Made by a program: the position numbers and the translations under genes. The notes under the pieces are model-generated. The model was given only the letters and a program-made list of their open reading frames with translations, did not search any database and was not told where the DNA came from. Below are positions 23,351-31,974 of a DNA stretch of 36,191 bases, in pieces (within the stretch, counting starts at the first letter, position 1; every line of letters begins with the position of its first letter). This stretch comes from an uncultured Chromatiaceae bacterium. GTDB taxonomy: Bacteria; Pseudomonadota; Gammaproteobacteria; Tenderiales; Tenderiaceae. The stretch is from NCBI GenBank assembly GCA_947259785.1, contig CAMYNQ010000013.1, forward strand, positions 1-36,191. Direction: 5' to 3'.

Positions 23351-24655
23351 GTGTTGTATTTTCGATCTCGACACCGGTTCAATCTGCTCGTGCGAATGCT
23401 GTTGGCAGGTACATTTATTTTTGGTGTAAACACTGTGCAGGCAGCGGAAGTGCTCTCTTTAAATAGGGCGGTCACCGATGCCTTGGCCGCCAATCCCGGC
23501 CTGGCGGCCATTGAAGCACGGGCCATGGCGCTGGCCGAGATTCTGGATCAGGCTGAGGCGCTGCCCGATCCCCGTCTGTCAATCAACATCGCTAATCTGC
23601 CGCTGGATAGTTTCTCCTTTACTCAAGAGGGTATGACGCAGTTCCAAGTGGGCATTACTCAGGCACTGCCTTACCCCGGCAAGCTAGCCTTGCGCTCCCA
23701 AGCGGCAAGCCAGGAGGCCAAGGCGGCTGAGTCAGATCTGCAAGAGAAACGGCTGCAACTTGTGCGTGACGTTAAAACGGTGTGGTGGAATCTCTTCTAT
23801 CTCGACCGGGCATTGGAAGTTATTTCCCGTAACCAAGTCCTGTTGAAGCAGTTCGTCAATGTCGCCGAGACGCGTTACACGGTTGGCCGGGGCTTGCAAC
23901 AAGACATTCTGCTCGCGCAATTAGAGTTGTCCAAGCTGAGTGACAGCGCTATTCGCGTTCAGAATATGCGCGAAAACGAGGTAGTGCGTCTGAATGTGTT
24001 GATGGATCACTCAGCAGCCGAACCTATTCAGCTTCCTAGCTCTGTCGATGAAACACTACTTGCCCCTGTGAGTGCGGCGATGCTGCAACAGCGAGCGGTC
24101 GCAGCACGCCCGAGCCTGGCCGCGCAGGCTGAGCGTATGGGTGCGGCACGCAGTCGTGTCGATTTGGCGAAAAAGGATTACGCACCTGACTTTAAAGTGG
24201 GTGCAGTGTACGGCCTTCGTAACGGCAATAATCCTGATGGTAGCAGCCGCGCCGATTTAGGTTCCGTCATGTTCAGTATGAATCTGCCCCTCTACACGGG
24301 CAGCAAGCAGGATCGTGCCGTTGATCAGCGCAACGCCGAGTGGATGCAGCAAAAATACCGGCTACATGATCAACGCAACCAGGTGGCCTCACAAGTGCAG
24401 CAAGCCATGACCGATTACCAGCGAACCGGTGAGCGGGCCCAACTGTTTCTGCAGGAAATCATCCCCCAGGCGCGCCAGACCGTGGAGGCCATGCTAGCTG
24501 GGTATCAGGTGGGCAAGGTCGATTTTCTTAACCTAGTTCGCAGCCAGACCACGCTTTACGACTATGAAACCCAATATTGGAAGGCCTTGAGCGCCGCCAA
24601 TCAGGCCCTGGCCCGATTGGTCGCTGCTGTGGGTGAGGAGAATATTTATGAATAA
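23351..24655 (+). CDS. cusC: TolC-family outer membrane channel of the efflux complex (CusC/CzcC-like)
   Basis: A 434-residue outer-membrane factor. A signal peptide (RMLLAGTFIFGVNTVQA) precedes two repeats of the OEP fold: ALAANPGLAAIEARAMAL ... SQAASQEAKAAES and the second around QRAVAARPSLAAQAERMGAA. The mature start AEVLSLNRAVTDAL has no lipobox Cys, unlike E. coli CusC. It would form the exit duct for metal ions pumped by CusBA. The start is a GTG with AGGAG 7 bases upstream. Its 3' end overlaps the adaptor gene by 8 bases. The metal could be Cu/Ag or Co/Zn/Cd; CusA features favour Cu/Ag. Confidence 0.9.
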   Translation: MLYFRSRHRFNLLVRMLLAGTFIFGVNTVQAAEVLSLNRAVTDALAANPGLAAIEARAMALAEILDQAEALPDPRLSINIANLPLDSFSFTQEGMTQFQVGITQALPYPGKLALRSQAASQEAKAAESDLQEKRLQLVRDVKTVWWNLFYLDRALEVISRNQVLLKQFVNVAETRYTVGRGLQQDILLAQLELSKLSDSAIRVQNMRENEVVRLNVLMDHSAAEPIQLPSSVDETLLAPVSAAMLQQRAVAARPSLAAQAERMGAARSRVDLAKKDYAPDFKVGAVYGLRNGNNPDGSSRADLGSVMFSMNLPLYTGSKQDRAVDQRNAEWMQQKYRLHDQRNQVASQVQQAMTDYQRTGERAQLFLQEIIPQARQTVEAMLAGYQVGKVDFLNLVRSQTTLYDYETQYWKALSAANQALARLVAAVGEENIYE

Positions 24656-26171
24656 AAACGTTGCTGTTATCGCGGTGATCGCTGCATTAGGGGTTGGTTT
24701 CGGTGGAGGCTATTTTCTCTTCAGTCCAAATACCTCAGAAAAAAAGGATGCAATGCAGAGCCAATCAGACGAACGCAAGGTGCTGTTCTGGCGTAACCCT
24801 ATGAATCCAGCCATTACCTCACCGGTGTATATGCAGGACGAGATGGGCATGGATTACATCGCCGTCTACGCCGATGAAGGGAAGTCCAAAGAAAAAGAGG
24901 TGCTCTTTTACCGTAACCCCATGAACCCCGCCATCACCTCGCCGGTGTTTATGCAGGATGAAATGGGGATGGACTACCTCCCTGTCTACGCCGACGGTGG
25001 CGCGGGAGATGAACCTGCCGGTACGGTCACGATTGATCCGGTTACCGTGCAAAATATCGGTGTGCGTACAACGATTGCGGAAACCCGAGATTTGTCACGG
25101 GCGCTGAACGGTTTGGGGCGGGTTGATTTCAACGAAGAACGACTGGCACGCCTGCATCCCAAGACCTCCGGTTGGATAGAACAGTTAATGGTTGATGAAA
25201 CCGGCAAACGCGTCGGTAAAGACACCATCCTGCTTGGCATTTATTCCCCCGATTTGGTAGCCGCGCAGCAGGAATATCTTGTCGCGCTAAATAACTGGGA
25301 GACAGTACGTAACAGCGCTGCTTCGCAAATGAAAAAAAGCGCCAAGACCATCCTCAATAGTGCCAAAGAACGCCTACAGCTGTTCGATGTGCCAACGCAC
25401 CAGATCCATGAGCTGGTGCAGAGCCGCAAGATCAAGAAACAGCTCCATATCCATTCGCCTTTTGAAGGTCAGATCATGCACATTGGCGCGCGGGAAGGGC
25501 AATATGTTTCTCCCAAGGATGAGTTGTATCTCATCGCCGATCTGAGTCGCATCTGGGTTAATGTCGACGTGTTTGAAGATGAGTTGAGCTGGTTGAAGCT
25601 GGGTGATCGTGCCGAGATGCGGGTGCGGGCAGAACCGGGGCGAACCTACGAGGGCAAGATTACCTTCATTCATCCGATCTTGAACCGCAAGAGTCGAACG
25701 GTGCAGGTACGTCTGGAGTTCGATAATTCCGATCTGTCGCTCAAACCGGGTATGTTTGCCAATGTCACGCTCTATGTCGACCCTCAACCCGATGCCGTGG
25801 TTGTGCCCTCCGAGGCGATTGTGCGTTCCGGTAGCCGTGAGCAGGTGTTCGTGGTGCGCGAACCAGGAAAATTTGAACCGCGTGAAGTGACTTTGGGTGT
25901 GAGCGCTGAAGGGCTGACCCAAATCCTGTCCGGTGTGGCGGCCGGTGAGCAGGTGGTGACCTCCAGCCAGTTCCTCATCGACTCCGAATCCAAGCTGCGT
26001 GAAGCCACAGCCAAGATGATGGAAGCCATGGCTGGCGGCGGCACGAGCGCAGATATGAGTGGTATGGGCATGGAAGATATGTCTATGGACGACATGGGTA
26101 TGGATGACTTCGATATGTCTGATATGGAAATGGAAGACATGGACATGGAGGGGTCAAACCATGATCACTAG
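24648..26171 (+). CDS. cusB: RND periplasmic adaptor (CusB-like) with duplicated metal-binding domain and Met/Asp-rich tail
   Basis: A 507-residue membrane-fusion protein. After an N-terminal anchor (VAVIAVIAALGVGFGGGYFL) come two copies of the heavy-metal-binding domain (about residues 45-75 and 85-115), each with RNPMNPAITSPV and QDEMGMDY. The adaptor core follows: barrel-sandwich/lipoyl region, helical hairpin (VAAQQEYLVALNNWETV) and beta-barrel (IWVNVDVFEDEL; KPGMFANVTLYV). The C-terminus is rich in Met and Asp (MEDMSMDDMGMDD) and ends NHDH. It would capture Cu(I)/Ag(I) in the periplasm and hand it to CusA. The start was set at the ATG with GAGGAG upstream. A single domain copy is usual; two copies plus the tail increase metal-binding sites. 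Confidence 0.92.
   Translation: MNKNVAVIAVIAALGVGFGGGYFLFSPNTSEKKDAMQSQSDERKVLFWRNPMNPAITSPVYMQDEMGMDYIAVYADEGKSKEKEVLFYRNPMNPAITSPVFMQDEMGMDYLPVYADGGAGDEPAGTVTIDPVTVQNIGVRTTIAETRDLSRALNGLGRVDFNEERLARLHPKTSGWIEQLMVDETGKRVGKDTILLGIYSPDLVAAQQEYLVALNNWETVRNSAASQMKKSAKTILNSAKERLQLFDVPTHQIHELVQSRKIKKQLHIHSPFEGQIMHIGAREGQYVSPKDELYLIADLSRIWVNVDVFEDELSWLKLGDRAEMRVRAEPGRTYEGKITFIHPILNRKSRTVQVRLEFDNSDLSLKPGMFANVTLYVDPQPDAVVVPSEAIVRSGSREQVFVVREPGKFEPREVTLGVSAEGLTQILSGVAAGEQVVTSSQFLIDSESKLREATAKMMEAMAGGGTSADMSGMGMEDMSMDDMGMDDFDMSDMEMEDMDMEGSNHDH
24780..24992 (+). repeat. Tandem duplication of the metal-binding domain within cusB
   Basis: Two 93-base units (24780-24872 and 24900-24992; period 120 bases) encode near-identical peptides differing at only a few positions (W/Y, Y/F, IA/LP) while many third codon positions differ. 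The protein sequence is therefore held by selection after an old duplication. Confidence 0.85.
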
Positions 26172-29100
26172 CATCATTGATGCCTCCCTGCGTAATCGTT
26201 TCCTGATCATCATCGCCACGGTTATTATCGTGGCGGCGGGACTGTGGTCGATGAAGAATACGCCACTGGATGCGATCCCCGATCTTTCTGATGTTCAGGT
26301 CATCGTCTTCACCGAATATCCAGGTCAGGCACCGCAGGTGGTTGAGGACCAGGTTACCTATCCGCTCACCACCGCCATGTTGGCCGTGCCCAATGCCAAG
26401 GTGGTGCGCGGTTACTCTTTCTTCGGATTCTCTTTTGTCTACATCATCTTTGACGACGGTACTGATATGTACTGGGCGCGTTCGCGGGTTTTGGAGTACC
26501 TCAACTATGTCAGCTCCCGTCTACCTAGTGGCGTCTCGCCGTCACTGGGGCCAGATGCTACGGGGGTTGGCTGGGTCTATGAATACGCGTTGGTGGATAA
26601 GAGCGGCAATACCGATCTGGCCCAGCTGCGTTCCATTCAGGACTGGTATCTGCGTTATCCCTTGCAGACGGTTGAAGGGGTCTCCGAGGTTGCCTCGGTC
26701 GGTGGCTACGTCAAACAGTATCAGGTGGAGGTCGATCCCAATGCGTTGTTGGCCTACAACATTCCACTGTCGAAAGTGAAGCATGCCATTCAGCGTTCCA
26801 ACAACGATGTCGGTGGCAAGCTGGTGGAGATGGCCGAAACCGAATACATGGTGCGCGGTCTGGGTTATATCCAGTCTATCGATGACCTCAATGTGATTCC
26901 GGTGGGTGTCGACGAAAATGGTACGCCGATTCGCTTGCAGGATGTGGCGCATGTTCATCTGGGGCCGGAGCTGCGCCGTGGCGTGGCGGAGTTAAATGGC
27001 GAAGGCGAAGTGGCCGGCGGCGTGGTGATTATGCGCTACGGTGAAAACGCCATGGCCGTTATTGAGCGGGTGCGCGCCAAACTGGAGGAGTTAAAACCCG
27101 GTTTGCCTGAAGGGGTGGAGATCGTGCCGGTCTATGATCGGGGTGATCTCATCACTCGTGCGGTGGATAACCTTGAAGAGAAATTGATCGAAGAGATCAT
27201 CGTTGTCAGCATTATCTGTATCCTATTTTTACTGCATGCTCGTTCGGCATTGGTGGCAATTATTTCTCTGCCCATCGGCATCCTACTCGCTTTTACGATT
27301 ATGAAGTGGCAGGGCATCAACGCCAATATTATGTCCCTTGGGGGGATTGCGATTGCCATTGGTGCAATGGTGGACGGGGCGATTGTGATGATCGAAAATG
27401 CCCACAAACATGTTGAAAAAATGGTGAAGGAAAAAGGGCGGGAACTCACCTCGCCCGAACGATGGCACGCCATCACCGAGGCATCCCGAGAAGTCGGTCC
27501 GGCGCTCTTCTTTTCGCTACTGATTATCACCGTTTCGTTCCTGCCGGTATTTACCTTACAAGCGCAGGAGGGGCGACTCTTCGCGCCGCTGGCGTTTACC
27601 AAAACCTACGCCATGGCAGCCGCAGCGATTTTAGCGATCACCTTAGTGCCGGTGCTAATGGGTTATTTTATTCGCGGCAAAATCCCCGCCGAAGCCAAAA
27701 ACCCGGTCAATCGTTTTCTCCATTTCATTCATGTGCCGAGCTTGAATATAGCCATTCGCTGGCGTTGGCTGACCTTAACGTTGGCGCTGGTGCTGTTAGG
27801 CGCAACGACCTATCCACTCAGTAAACTGGGTAGTGAATTCATGCCACCCTTGAATGAGGGTGACATCCTCTACATGCCCACAACCTATCCCGGCGTTTCC
27901 ATCACCAAGGCTAAAGAGCTTCTGCAGCAAACGGACAAGATCATCAAGACCTTTCCCGAAGTGCAGCATGTCTTTGGCAAGGTGGGTCGTGCCGAAACAG
28001 CTACCGACCCGGCGCCGCTGGCAATGCTGGAAACCACCATTCGACTCAAACCCAAAGACGAATGGCCTGATCCAGATAAAACTGTCAAAGAGTTGATGGA
28101 CGAGATGGATGCGGCGATTAAATTTCCCGGTCTCTCTAACGCCTGGACGATGCCAATCAAGACCCGTATCGACATGCTCTCCACCGGCATTAAAACGCCC
28201 ATCGGAATCAAGGTCAGCGGGCCTGATCTGAAGGTATTGGAAGAGGTCGGTAGTGATATTGAACAGGCCTTGAAACAACTGCCCGATACGCTCTCCGCTT
28301 TTGCTGACAAGGCGGCGGGAGGGTATTACCTCGACTTCGATATTAACCGTGAGGAGGCGGCTCGTTACGGCCTGACCACCGGTGATGTGCAGGATGTGAT
28401 CCAGAGTGCCATCGGTGGTATGAACATCACCCAGACCGTCGAAGGACTGGAGCGTTATCCCGTTAACCTGCGTTATCCCCGTGAGCTGCGCGATAATCTG
28501 GATAGCCTGAAACGGGTATTAATCCCCACACCGACCGGTGCACAAATTCCGTTATCGCTGGTAGCAGATCTACAACTACGTCGCGGGCCACCGGGCATCA
28601 AGAGCGAAAACTCACGCCCCAACGCCTGGATCTATGTGGATATCAAAACCTCGGACATTGGCGGTTATGTGGCTGAAGCGAAAGAGGTGGTTGCCAGCCA
28701 GGTCAAAATTCCGCCCGGTTACAATCTCGTTTGGTCCGGTCAGTTCGAATACATGGAGCGAGCGGCCGAGCGCTTGCGCATCGTCGTGCCCGCTACCTTG
28801 CTGGTGATATTTCTGTTGCTTTACTTCAACTTCCGCAACATCACCGCACCGTTGGTGGTCATGCTCTCCATCCCATTTGGACTGATCGGTGGTTTTTGGC
28901 TGATCTATTTATTGGGCTTCAATCTCTCTGTTGCCGTGGTGGTGGGGTTTATCGCCCTGGCTGGAGTGGCGGCGGAGATTGGTGTACTGGTGCTCACCTT
29001 CATTGATCAGGAAGTAGCCAGGCGTCGCCACGATAAAGGAGGGCGTTTAGACAAGACTGACATCATGGCCGCGGTGCACCACGGCACATCAGCACGTGTT

Positions 29101-29310
29101 CGCCCCATCGTCATGACCGCCACCGCCATCATCGCTGGTTTGTTGCCCATTATGTGGGGCAGCGGTACCGGTTCCGAAGTGATGCAGCGCATCGCCGCAC
29201 CGATGGTCGGCGGCATGGTCACCGTCACCCTTCTTTGCTTGCTGGTATTACCCGTTATTTACGGTGTGATACTGCAAGCGCAGGAGAAATACAAACAGCA
29301 AGAATCGTAA
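26161..29310 (+). CDS. cusA: Heavy-metal RND efflux pump (CusA-like)
   Basis: A 1049-residue inner-membrane RND transporter of the HME family with 12 expected transmembrane helices. The N-terminus MITSIIDASLRNRFLII, NTPLDAIPDLSDVQVI and the TM4 segment GGIAIAIGAMVDGAIVMIEN (proton-relay Asp) are diagnostic. Segments that hold the Cu/Ag-binding methionines of E. coli CusA are kept: ILYMPTTYPG, PAPLAMLETTI and RIDMLSTGIKTPIGIK. This supports monovalent copper/silver export rather than Zn/Cd/Co. The ATG at 26161 has GGAGGGG upstream and overlaps cusB by 11 bases; the frame extends upstream within cusB only by chance. Confidence 0.95.
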   Translation: MITSIIDASLRNRFLIIIATVIIVAAGLWSMKNTPLDAIPDLSDVQVIVFTEYPGQAPQVVEDQVTYPLTTAMLAVPNAKVVRGYSFFGFSFVYIIFDDGTDMYWARSRVLEYLNYVSSRLPSGVSPSLGPDATGVGWVYEYALVDKSGNTDLAQLRSIQDWYLRYPLQTVEGVSEVASVGGYVKQYQVEVDPNALLAYNIPLSKVKHAIQRSNNDVGGKLVEMAETEYMVRGLGYIQSIDDLNVIPVGVDENGTPIRLQDVAHVHLGPELRRGVAELNGEGEVAGGVVIMRYGENAMAVIERVRAKLEELKPGLPEGVEIVPVYDRGDLITRAVDNLEEKLIEEIIVVSIICILFLLHARSALVAIISLPIGILLAFTIMKWQGINANIMSLGGIAIAIGAMVDGAIVMIENAHKHVEKMVKEKGRELTSPERWHAITEASREVGPALFFSLLIITVSFLPVFTLQAQEGRLFAPLAFTKTYAMAAAAILAITLVPVLMGYFIRGKIPAEAKNPVNRFLHFIHVPSLNIAIRWRWLTLTLALVLLGATTYPLSKLGSEFMPPLNEGDILYMPTTYPGVSITKAKELLQQTDKIIKTFPEVQHVFGKVGRAETATDPAPLAMLETTIRLKPKDEWPDPDKTVKELMDEMDAAIKFPGLSNAWTMPIKTRIDMLSTGIKTPIGIKVSGPDLKVLEEVGSDIEQALKQLPDTLSAFADKAAGGYYLDFDINREEAARYGLTTGDVQDVIQSAIGGMNITQTVEGLERYPVNLRYPRELRDNLDSLKRVLIPTPTGAQIPLSLVADLQLRRGPPGIKSENSRPNAWIYVDIKTSDIGGYVAEAKEVVASQVKIPPGYNLVWSGQFEYMERAAERLRIVVPATLLVIFLLLYFNFRNITAPLVVMLSIPFGLIGGFWLIYLLGFNLSVAVVVGFIALAGVAAEIGVLVLTFIDQEVARRRHDKGGRLDKTDIMAAVHHGTSARVRPIVMTATAIIAGLLPIMWGSGTGSEVMQRIAAPMVGGMVTVTLLCLLVLPVIYGVILQAQEKYKQQES

Positions 29311-29332
29311 ATTATTATTCAAGGAGTAAGCA

Positions 29333-29824
29333 ATGAAAAAAGTAGTACAACCGTTATCAGCCTTCACTTTTGCCGCCCTGTTAACAACAGCCGGGCCTTT
29401 ATATGCGGCGGGTGATCACGCGCACGGCCATGATGATCCTGGCGACAGCCAGCATCAAGCGTCAGGTATGAAACATGATGGTCATGGCTCAGCCATGGGT
29501 GAAATGTTCCTGGTCAAAAAACAGATCGATGGTTACGACGTGAGCTTTCATGTGATGAAGGCCAAACCCGGCAAAGAGATGGGCGGTAGCCACGACTTCA
29601 TGATCAAGGTGGAGAAAGACGGCAAAGCACTTAACAACATCGTCATGAACACCAAGGTAAAACATCCCAATGGCCAATCAGAAAGCAAAAAGACCATGAA
29701 GATGGGGGATTGGTTGATGGCGGGGTATGACCTGGGTCATGAAGGCAAACACCAGATGATGATTTTGTTTAAGACCGCTGATGGAAAGAAACACAAAGGC
29801 GGGGTCTACTATCCAGGCAAATAA
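29333..29824 (+). CDS. Exported His/Met-rich protein of the efflux operon, unknown
   Basis: A 163-residue protein with a signal peptide (LSAFTFAALLTTAGPLYA). The mature N-terminus is His-rich (GDHAHGHDDPGDSQHQ, MKHDGHGSAMGEM), followed by a beta-rich domain (YDVSFHVMKAKPGKEMGGSH; NTKVKHPNGQ; HQMMILFKTADGKKHKGGVY) reminiscent of YtkA/FixH-like periplasmic folds. It follows cusA by 22 bases with AAGGAG before the ATG, so it is the fourth operon gene. A periplasmic metal-buffering or delivery role is inferred from the His/Met content and position; the family is not named with certainty. Confidence 0.72.
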   Translation: MKKVVQPLSAFTFAALLTTAGPLYAAGDHAHGHDDPGDSQHQASGMKHDGHGSAMGEMFLVKKQIDGYDVSFHVMKAKPGKEMGGSHDFMIKVEKDGKALNNIVMNTKVKHPNGQSESKKTMKMGDWLMAGYDLGHEGKHQMMILFKTADGKKHKGGVYYPGK

Positions 29825-29922
29825 GATAAATAAGCGTAGATGGAAAATGATGCTCAAACTCGGGGCGATCTGTGGTTTTGGCATCATTATTTTCACATCA
29901 CTAAATGTCATGAATGCGTGTG

Positions 29923-29951
29923 CATTACAAAAATGTAATGCACACGTCACC
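29923..29951 (+). promoter_or_regulatory. Predicted CusR/CopR operator, copy 2
   Basis: CATTACAAAAATGTAATG (29923-29940) followed by CACACGTCACC; identical to copy 1 at 23266-23294 except for one base. It lies in the 270-base gap after the cusCBA block and before the second metal block, implying a second promoter under the same regulator. About 60-100 bases downstream, CCCACC and GGTGGG can pair into a hairpin within the leader. Confidence 0.7.
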
Positions 29952-30094
29952 CGATAGACAGAGGCCAGTTGCTAATCTTTTAACTATCCAAGACCACAGC
30001 TGCGCGTAACGGCCGCAAATTTGCCCACCCTTTACGAAGTGTTTTCAGGTGGGGTAGGCGAATAGACAAAATTTAACGTATAGGAGAAGAGTTC

Positions 30095-30172
30095 ATGTCA
30101 ATCATCACTACATCCTCTGGGCATAAATTCCCCTGGTACGTGAAAATTGTTTTCTGGAACCAAAACAGCTAA
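30095..30172 (+). CDS. Short ORF (25 codons), leader peptide or truncated gene start
   Basis: A frame with an AGGAGA ribosome site before its ATG, encoding MSIITTSSGHKFPWYVKIVF then WNQNS and a stop. The segment KFPWYVKIVFWNQ looks like the amphipathic start of a larger protein, so this may be the stub of a gene cut off by rearrangement. Alternatively it is a leader peptide of the following YHS gene, whose start is 28 bases downstream. Confidence 0.35.
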   Translation: MSIITTSSGHKFPWYVKIVFWNQNS

Positions 30173-30200
30173 TAGCGGAGAAATATAAAGAGGTGGCGGC

Positions 30201-30689
30201 GTGACGATGATAAGTGATATCTGCCCGGTTTGCGGCATGGCGACGGTGGCTGAAGTGCCCTCTGTGGAGCATCACCAAATGTATTTTCATTTCTGCTCCG
30301 AGCAGTGCCGGGAAACATTCGAAGCTACGCCACAACTGTATGCGAGCGGGACGGTTGAAAAGCGAACACCCGTGATTAAACAACGCAATCTGTATCTGGC
30401 CGAAGCGTGTGCCGCCGAAGATATGAAGGTAAACGAGGCCTGCCTAAAAGAGATGATGGGGGTGAAAGAGGTGCACTTTCAGGGTGACCGCCTCCAAATT
30501 AGCTATGACCTGATGCAAATCACACAAGCGCGCATTGAACAGCTGCTAAACGAGTTGGGCGTCCCCCTTGATAACAGCTGGTGGCAAAGGGTTCAGCGGG
30601 GCTGGACACATAACGCCGAGGAAAACGAGTTGGACAATCTAGCACGCGGTGATGGGGCCTGCTGCAACCGGTCACCACCAGGGGCTTGA
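30201..30689 (+). CDS. YHS/TRASH metal-binding protein with C-terminal HMA-like domain
   Basis: A 162-residue cytoplasmic protein. The N-terminal YHS domain has CPVCGM and, 22 residues later, YFHFCSEQCRETFEATP, the paired Cys motifs that bind Cu or Zn. The second half (LYLAEACAAEDMKVNEACLK ... VKEVHFQGDRLQISYDLMQI ... LLNELGVPLD) resembles a ferredoxin-like HMA fold without a clean CXXC. The C-terminus has a further Cys pair (ACCNR). A GTG start with AGAGG upstream was chosen; an ATG two codons later is possible. It is the first full gene after operator copy 2. A metallochaperone role is inferred. Confidence 0.72.
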   Translation: MTMISDICPVCGMATVAEVPSVEHHQMYFHFCSEQCRETFEATPQLYASGTVEKRTPVIKQRNLYLAEACAAEDMKVNEACLKEMMGVKEVHFQGDRLQISYDLMQITQARIEQLLNELGVPLDNSWWQRVQRGWTHNAEENELDNLARGDGACCNRSPPGA

Positions 30690-30715
30690 ACAATACGAAT
30701 CTTTAGGAAAGAGCC

Positions 30716-30866
30716 ATGAACTACAGAAAAACTAACCGCCATCATCCGCAGCGATGTGTTGGAAAAGGCCGAACGTCAATTACAGGTGATAAGTGTAAAA
30801 GATGCCAATGTCACCAAGGTTTTTCGGGGCCGCTTGCAAACGGAAGCGACTGCAAACGTACTATAA
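30716..30866 (+). pseudogene. PII-like regulator remnant, frameshifted and truncated
   Basis: AGGAAAG precedes an ATG at 30716. Three codons on, the frame must slip by one base to read EKLTAIIRSDVLEKAERQLQ and VISVKDANVTKV, which matches the N-terminus of PII-family proteins (KL-AIIR-D-LE ... VT-V-G). It stops after about 47 codons, before the T-loop region, where about 110 would be expected. PII-like genes are sometimes found in metal-efflux clusters, so an intact copy probably once lay here. Confidence 0.65.
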
Positions 30867-30919
30867 CCGAATGAAATCAATCTAAGAAGCAGGTCAATTA
30901 ACCTATCGAGGAGTAATAG

Positions 30920-31513
30920 ATGTTCGAGATCATCCCCAACTGGCACCCCATCTTCGTCCATTTTACCGTGGCACTGTTGTCGCTGGCGGTAGGGCTTTTT
31001 GTATTGGTGCCATTTATGAAATCACCTTTGAAGGAACAGTGGCAAATCGTCGCCCGTTGGGCCCTATGGTTTGGCGTGGGTTTCACCCTACTCACCGGTC
31101 TGACCGGACTCTATGCCTATAACAGCGTCGCCCACGATACCCCATCCCATGCGGCGATGACCGATCACCGCAACTGGGCAGTTGCAACCATAGTCCTATT
31201 TTTCACACTTGCCGTTTGGTCCATCGTCTGGATACGCCAAAAGAAAGTGCTTGGAATGGCATTTGTCGTTTGCATGATGGTAGCTGGCACTGTGCTGGCC
31301 TCGACAGCTTGGCATGGTGGTGAAGTGGTCTACCGCTATGGGCTTGGCGTGATGTCGTTACCGCAGGCTGAAGGCGAAGGCCATAGTCACTCGCATGGTG
31401 GGGGACGCGATCACGGAGGCGGGGGGCACGAAAATGCAATGGATGACATGTCGATGGATTTTGGCGGTATGGACGAAGTCATGAGTGACGACGGCCATAA
31501 CCACGAACATTAA
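30920..31513 (+). CDS. DUF2231 membrane protein with His-rich C-terminus
   Basis: A 197-residue protein starting MFEIIPNWHPIFVHFTVALL, the DUF2231 signature with conserved His in the first helix (H8, H13). Four transmembrane segments are visible (about 10-33, 45-66, 84-105, 111-129). The soluble tail after about residue 145 is rich in His, Asp and Met (GHSHSHGGGRDHGGGGHENA; DDGHNHEH). AGGAG precedes the ATG. DUF2231 proteins are often found with haem or copper redox proteins. The His tail suggests metal binding at the membrane; the role is not established. Confidence 0.8.
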   Translation: MFEIIPNWHPIFVHFTVALLSLAVGLFVLVPFMKSPLKEQWQIVARWALWFGVGFTLLTGLTGLYAYNSVAHDTPSHAAMTDHRNWAVATIVLFFTLAVWSIVWIRQKKVLGMAFVVCMMVAGTVLASTAWHGGEVVYRYGLGVMSLPQAEGEGHSHSHGGGRDHGGGGHENAMDDMSMDFGGMDEVMSDDGHNHEH

Positions 31514-31527
31514 AGAGGATAAATATC

Positions 31528-31950
31528 ATGAAAAATATTCGCAAATACCTATTGGCCTCAGTACTAACATTTTCATTCTTGACTCCAGCTATGGCGGATG
31601 AAGAGCAGCATCGTGTTTGTGACAGCGATGCAACTGTGGAACTCGGAAAAATGGGGATGGTGAACGAAGCGGCGTTGCAAGAACATATCGATAAAGTCAA
31701 AGCACAGCTGAAGAAGGTCCGTCATGGTCGCGGCTCACATTTTTCGCAGAAACAGGAATTAAGGAAACACCTCTCGGATATGAAGTCGGCAATGCAGGAG
31801 TTGCATAACCAAATGTATGCCGGTGGTTGCAAAGAGTCTTTGCATGGTGCTTCGCTGGAGACGCGTGTTGAAGTGATGGAGAAATACATGGGGATGCAGC
31901 AGCAGATGATGGAACAGTTGTTAGAGCATCTTTCCGAACAAGAGCAATAA
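31528..31950 (+). CDS. Exported helical protein of unknown function
   Basis: A 140-residue protein with signal peptide MKNIRKYLLASVLTFSFLTP-AMA. The mature part is almost all helix with heptad-like spacing (LQEHIDKVKAQLKKVRHGRG; LRKHLSDMKSAMQELHNQMY) and has two cysteines (VCDSD, GGCKES) and a Met/Gln-rich end (EKYMGMQQQMMEQLLEHL). It follows the DUF2231 gene by 14 bases, so it is in the same transcript. Layout resembles small periplasmic metal-stress proteins such as the CnrX/CpxP type, but the match is weak and I do not assign a family. Confidence 0.7.
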   Translation: MKNIRKYLLASVLTFSFLTPAMADEEQHRVCDSDATVELGKMGMVNEAALQEHIDKVKAQLKKVRHGRGSHFSQKQELRKHLSDMKSAMQELHNQMYAGGCKESLHGASLETRVEVMEKYMGMQQQMMEQLLEHLSEQEQ

Positions 31951-31974
31951 AATATATAGAGTGAAAAGGTAGGT

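Noticed and set aside
26059-26160. Upstream extension of the cusA frame by 34 codons
   Set aside because: It lies within cusB in another frame; the ATG at 26161 has a strong ribosome site and matches the family start.
29846-29956. 36-codon frame (MMLKLGAICGFGIIIF...) after the His/Met protein
   Set aside because: Weak ribosome site and its end runs through the predicted operator palindrome, so it is probably fortuitous.
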